Part shown: piece after piece, positions 60,745-64,000 of the stretch
Numbering within the stretch: the stretch's first letter is position 1
How the letters are laid out: every line of letters begins with the position of its first letter
Assembly: GCF_024347335.1 (NCBI RefSeq)
Contig: NZ_AP025464.1
Location: forward strand, 248,001-312,000
Length of the DNA: 64,000 nt
Source: Vibrio celticus
GTDB taxonomy: Bacteria > Pseudomonadota > Gammaproteobacteria > Enterobacterales > Vibrionaceae
Direction: 5' to 3'
Notes under the pieces: model-generated
What the model was told of the DNA's origin: nothing
The model's database searches: none
Seen by the model: only the letters and a program-made list of their open reading frames with translations
Made by a program: the position numbers and the translations under genes

Positions 60745-61728
60745 ATGAGGTTTGTTTTACCAGTAGTCTTTTCTGCATTGGCTTCAATGCCTGCATACAG
60801 TGGCCTTGCTCCAAGTGAAGGCTTCAGCGGTAACTTCAGTGTATTGGCCGGTTTCTACTCTGACAGTAGTAATTTGAGTACTGAACAAGATTCGAATCAA
60901 GCCACCAACACCCAGGAAGGGGAGAGTGAAAACCAAGGGCTACTCGGCTTTTTGGGTACTGTTCAATATACTTTTGGCGAATCGCTGACTCACCAAGTGT
61001 ATGCGGGTACGACACGAGAGGATATTGCAACAGGTACCATTGCGTTTGAGATCGGTTATCGATATCAACTTTCTGGTGGCACCATATTGGATTTTTCTGT
61101 TCTTCCTACGCTTATCTCGGGCAAGGCTTGGACGGATCCGTATGCTGTTGGCGTTAATCGAAATGAAACGGATGTCAAAGGTAATGTAGGACGACTGCAG
61201 CTCACTAATATCGGTGGAACTGGTTTTCGAACGGATCTCGCATTTGGGCAATCTGATGTTGATGAAGAGCTATCTGGTAGCCAAGGCTTATCTCCGGAAG
61301 ATGCTGTGCTGCTGGATAGGGAAAGAACCTATGTGTACGCCAAAGCAGGATACCGCTTTATCTTACCAAACCACGCAGGTCTATTTGTTCCTTCAATGGT
61401 GTATTTCCACTCAGACGCAGAAGGAGGAGCACTCAGCTTCGATAGTTATGGTATTGAATTAAACTACGCGAAGAGAATCGGTCGTCATGGTTTTGTTGTC
61501 ACCCTAGATGCAAGTGATCGTGAATATGATGAGTCGAATCCAATTTACGGGCAAGTACGTGAAGAGAATGAATTCGGTGCATTCTTAGCTTATGAGTTTG
61601 GTGGTTTGATGGGCTATAAAGATTGGGCGTTCATTACTTTACTGGGTTTAAGAAGCATAGATTCTAATATCGATTTCTATAACTCCGAGCAAGTATTAGC
61701 GAGTGTGGGTGTGGATTATAAATTCTGA
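60745..61728 (+). CDS. DUF2860 outer-membrane protein
   Basis: A 327-residue outer-membrane barrel. The start at 60745 gives signal peptide MRFVLPVVFSALASMPAYS, cleaved before GLAPSEG. Barrel-like strands alternate (FSGNFSVLAGFYSD, LLGFLGTVQYTFGESLTHQVYAGTTRED, IAFEIGYRYQLSGGTILDFSVLPTLI, YVYAKAGYRFIL, HGFVVTLDASDREYD), and it ends SVGVDYKF. The pattern matches DUF2860, a Vibrio-enriched family. Function unknown. Preceded by an AT-rich stretch; appears monocistronic. Confidence 0.85.
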   Translation: MRFVLPVVFSALASMPAYSGLAPSEGFSGNFSVLAGFYSDSSNLSTEQDSNQATNTQEGESENQGLLGFLGTVQYTFGESLTHQVYAGTTREDIATGTIAFEIGYRYQLSGGTILDFSVLPTLISGKAWTDPYAVGVNRNETDVKGNVGRLQLTNIGGTGFRTDLAFGQSDVDEELSGSQGLSPEDAVLLDRERTYVYAKAGYRFILPNHAGLFVPSMVYFHSDAEGGALSFDSYGIELNYAKRIGRHGFVVTLDASDREYDESNPIYGQVREENEFGAFLAYEFGGLMGYKDWAFITLLGLRSIDSNIDFYNSEQVLASVGVDYKF

Positions 61729-61894
61729 TATTCGCACTATGTTAAAAATACTCATCAAAGCAGAAGTTTAAGTTCAGTATTTCTATTTATTTAATTATTT
61801 CGGGCACTTACAGCTTTAAAGGTTGTAGGTTCCCGTTGCTATCCGTAATATGAAAATGAGCTTATGGATAGAAATAATAGGATAAGGAAGCGCT

Positions 61895-62389
61895 TTGGAA
61901 ATACAAATTAGACATTTAGAAGCAACGGATAGCCAAGATATTTTCGATATTTATCGCCGCCCTTCAGTTTCAGAAAATACCTCACAAAAGCCTTATCTAA
62001 GTTCTGACCAAGTGGGGCGACTGTTTGGCCATTCAGACCATTTCACTCTGGTTGCGGAAGCATCCGATAAAGTAGTGGGCCATATTACTTTATTCATGAC
62101 CACCAAGGTAAGAGACAGGCACTGCGCGGGTCTTGGTATTGCGATTCACCCGGATGTCCATGGCAAAGGGGTAGGTAAGGCGTTAATGCAAGAAGCTATC
62201 AATCAGGCGGATAACTGGCTTAACCTCGTGCGTCTTGAGTTAGAGGTTCATGCCGATAACCACGCCGCTATTGCTTTGTATGAACGTGTAGGCTTTCAGT
62301 TAGAAGGCACAAAAAGACTCAGTACGTTCAAAGCGGGTAAGTACATCGATATGTTGCTGATGTCGAGAATACGACCAGATTACCGTTGA
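61895..62389 (+). CDS. GNAT-family N-acetyltransferase (YhhY-like)
   Basis: A 164-residue acetyltransferase. It starts at TTG 61895, with AAGGAAG five bases upstream. Core: VVGHITLFMTTKVRDRHCAGLGIAIHPDVHGKGVGKALMQEAINQADNW (motif A H-x-K-G-x-G), LRLELEVHADNHAAIALYERVGFQLEGTKR (motif B). These features are typical of YhhY, which acetylates some amino acids and peptides, though the substrate here is unproven. Probably its own transcript. Confidence 0.85.
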   Translation: MEIQIRHLEATDSQDIFDIYRRPSVSENTSQKPYLSSDQVGRLFGHSDHFTLVAEASDKVVGHITLFMTTKVRDRHCAGLGIAIHPDVHGKGVGKALMQEAINQADNWLNLVRLELEVHADNHAAIALYERVGFQLEGTKRLSTFKAGKYIDMLLMSRIRPDYR

Positions 62390-62470
62390 GATCGAACCAA
62401 ACGGTTCCTGCTTTAGAAATCGGTTAATGAGTAATTGATTAGTGAAATTCCCATTGAACTCTGTATAGTA

Positions 62471-62482
62471 GCAACCGTTTGC
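62471..62482. promoter_or_regulatory. PurR-like operator upstream of adenine deaminase
   Basis: GCAACCGTTTGC differs at one base from the palindromic PurR core GCAAACGTTTGC. It lies 170 bp before the adenine deaminase start, a plausible promoter site. Functional role not shown. Confidence 0.45.
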
Positions 62483-62651
62483 TTCGTATAACCCCAATGA
62501 TATGGTTTGGGGGTCTCTACCAGCTCCCGCAAAGTGCTGATTACGAAGGGTTTAGATCACAATAGTGTTCTTACTCTTTGTAATGGCGTTCAAAAATATC
62601 CTGTCTATTATTCAGAGTAAGAGCACACCTAAAATCCATAGTAGGTGAAAT

Positions 62652-63674
62652 ATGAACGCATTTATTCAAGGGCTCCCAAAAGTAGAGTTGCATTTACACA
62701 TTGAAGGCTCGCTTGAGCCTGAGTTACTTTTCCAGCTTGCTCAACGCAATGGCATTGAGCTGCCTTATTCATCCCCAGAGCAACTAAGACGCGCATACGA
62801 ATTTGATGATTTGCAATCATTTTTGGATATCTATTATCAAGGTGCCGATGCATTGCGCACGGAACAAGATTTCTATGATTTAACTTGGGCGTATTTAGAG
62901 CGCTGTAAAGCCGACAATGTTATTCATACTGAGATTTTCTTTGATCCTCAAACACATACGGAGCGTGGTATTGCATTTGAAACTGTGATTAACGGGATTC
63001 ATCGTGCGCTTGAACAGGGTCATAAAGAGTTGGGCATTACCTCTCAAATCATCGCATGTTTTCTGCGCCATTTATCTGAAGAGAGCGCCATTCAAACGTT
63101 CGCAGAGGTATTGAAGCATCAAGATAAGATCGTCGGGGTTGGACTGGACTCTTCTGAATTAGGACACCCACCAGAGAAGTTCAAGCGTGTATTCCAACAA
63201 GCAAAACAAGCGGGCTTCTTGACGGTGGCGCATGCAGGAGAAGAAGGGCCGGCTCAAAACATTGTCGATGCGATTGAAATGCTCAGCGTGAGTCGAGTGG
63301 ATCATGGTGTCCAGTGCATGACAGACGAAGCTCTAATCGAAGAGCTGATTGAAACCAAAATGCCACTGACGGTGTGCCCACTGTCGAATATTAAATTGCG
63401 TGTATTCGATGTGATGGAAGACCACAACATTGTCGAACTGCTCAGAAAGGGTGTGGCTGTAACGATTAACTCGGATGACCCTGCTTATTTTGGTGGTTAC
63501 ATGTCGGATAACTTTAATGCGGTGAGCCAAGCTCATGAGATGACGCATCAGGAGTTAGCGCAGTTTAGTTTGAATGCGATAGACGCGAGCTTTATTGAAG
63601 CACCATTGAAAGAGCAATATCGAGAGCTTGTTCAAGGTTACCTTTCTAAAGCTGATTCTGACCAGAATTTCTAG
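62652..63674 (+). CDS. Adenine deaminase (adenosine-deaminase family)
   Basis: A 340-residue zinc-dependent deaminase that converts adenine to hypoxanthine. VELHLHIEGSL (H14 and H16 zinc ligands), AHAGEEGP with the next His, VDHGVQCM and NSDDPAYFGGYMSDNF. The DSSELGHPP motif replaces the GDEAG of adenosine deaminases, which points to the adenine-deaminase branch. ATG start with AGTAGGTG upstream. A PurR-like box lies upstream (62471-62482). Part of purine salvage; a terminator follows at 63801. Confidence 0.9.
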   Translation: MNAFIQGLPKVELHLHIEGSLEPELLFQLAQRNGIELPYSSPEQLRRAYEFDDLQSFLDIYYQGADALRTEQDFYDLTWAYLERCKADNVIHTEIFFDPQTHTERGIAFETVINGIHRALEQGHKELGITSQIIACFLRHLSEESAIQTFAEVLKHQDKIVGVGLDSSELGHPPEKFKRVFQQAKQAGFLTVAHAGEEGPAQNIVDAIEMLSVSRVDHGVQCMTDEALIEELIETKMPLTVCPLSNIKLRVFDVMEDHNIVELLRKGVAVTINSDDPAYFGGYMSDNFNAVSQAHEMTHQELAQFSLNAIDASFIEAPLKEQYRELVQGYLSKADSDQNF

Positions 63675-63800
63675 CGGCTGTGCCCATTTACTAGCAGCTG
63701 AGTATAAAGCGCTAGGATGGCCAACTAAAGTGGATGGTAAAGTGTTATCGACTGAGTTTGCTTAATCTCTATAAGCCTAAATCATCTAGATGAAGACAAA

Positions 63801-63829
63801 AAAGAAGCTGGCAGTTTGCCAGCTTCTTT
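63801..63829. terminator. Terminator after adenine deaminase
   Basis: AAAGAAGCTGGC (63801-63812) pairs with GCCAGCTTCTTT (63818-63829). It is bidirectional, with A-rich flank upstream and TTTC downstream, and lies between convergent genes. Confidence 0.85.
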
Positions 63830-63853
63830 CATTTTTAAATTAAGCTCATTGAG

Positions 63854-64000
63854 CTACTTGTTCACGTAGTCTTTGAATTTCTGCTTGGTTTCAGCATCCG
63901 CTTTTTCGTACCAGAAATAGAGCATCTCTTCAGCTGTATTTGCTGCATTTCCGTCAATCTTTGCTGGAAGCGTTACCGGTTGTGCGACAGCAGCTGCTAC
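63854..64000 (-). CDS. C-terminal end of a DUF2057-like protein (partial)
   Basis: The last 48 codons of a minus-strand gene that runs off the window. The visible end is VAQPVTLPAKIDGNAANTAEEMLYFWYEKADAETKQKFKDYVNK, then TAG. The EMLYFWYEKADAETKQKF ending recalls DUF2057 (YccT) proteins, small exported proteins of unknown function. N-terminus, signal peptide and start are outside the window. Assignment is moderately uncertain. Confidence 0.55.
   Translation of the reverse strand, partial: VAAAVAQPVTLPAKIDGNAANTAEEMLYFWYEKADAETKQKFKDYVNK

Overview
The window looks like accessory chromosome of a marine Vibrio of the Splendidus clade or a close relative. Evidence from the sequence: moderate-to-low GC, typical Vibrio proteins (DUF2860 outer-membrane protein, long S4-domain protein, DUF3726), a rbsDACBKR operon (on chromosome II in V. 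cholerae), and a complete F1Fo ATP synthase operon that resembles the second copy known in some Vibrio and Photobacterium. Placement on chromosome II is inferred. No rRNA, tRNA, CRISPR array, phage or replication origin was seen.

Layout. 1-0.9 kb: the end of an IS21-type element that cuts a DoxX-like gene. 1-5.7 kb: a lipoprotein, a DUF4870 membrane protein, a CSS-type EAL phosphodiesterase, an LprI-like protein and a nitrilase-family amidohydrolase. 5.7-7.1 kb: a frameshifted IS4-family element with matching 10-bp target duplications. 7.2-9.6 kb: a CHASE3 hybrid histidine kinase. 9.8-16.3 kb: the ribose operon (minus strand) with two identical 16-bp operators; rbsB is bracketed by strong hairpins. 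16.4-18.9 kb: a stand-alone winged-helix regulator, an OmpA-type barrel and an EEP nuclease/phosphatase. 19.3-25.0 kb: yejABEF peptide/microcin-type ABC transporter, then an S4 RNA-binding protein. 25.7-32.7 kb: atpIBEFHAGDC (minus strand).

33.4-42.2 kb holds a LysR-controlled catabolic-looking cluster: RidA, aldehyde dehydrogenase, a divergent M19 'dipeptidase' lacking key metal ligands, a BCCT transporter with an unusual signature, a 579-residue protein I do not recognise, and DUF3726. It looks like uptake and breakdown of an unidentified betaine-like or amine compound. An S33 peptidase and two small genes follow. 45.0-49.6 kb encodes a cbb3 oxidase whose CcoP is fused to a tri-haem dehydrogenase-type cytochrome (five CXXCH motifs), with a monohaem cytochrome upstream and no CcoQ. 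This suggests a direct electron path from a periplasmic dehydrogenase to oxygen. 50.1-55.3 kb is a signalling block: a cofactor-less SUOX-like periplasmic protein, a degenerate GGDEF protein, and an NspS/MbaA-like polyamine-sensor pair. 55.6-64 kb contains small independent genes: LysE exporter, PhzF, YgjV, cupin, two GNATs, small membrane proteins, a fasciclin protein, DUF2860, adenine deaminase and the end of a DUF2057-like gene.

The two best candidates for something undescribed are the penta-haem CcoP fusion and the BCCT/M19-like/unknown/DUF3726 cluster.
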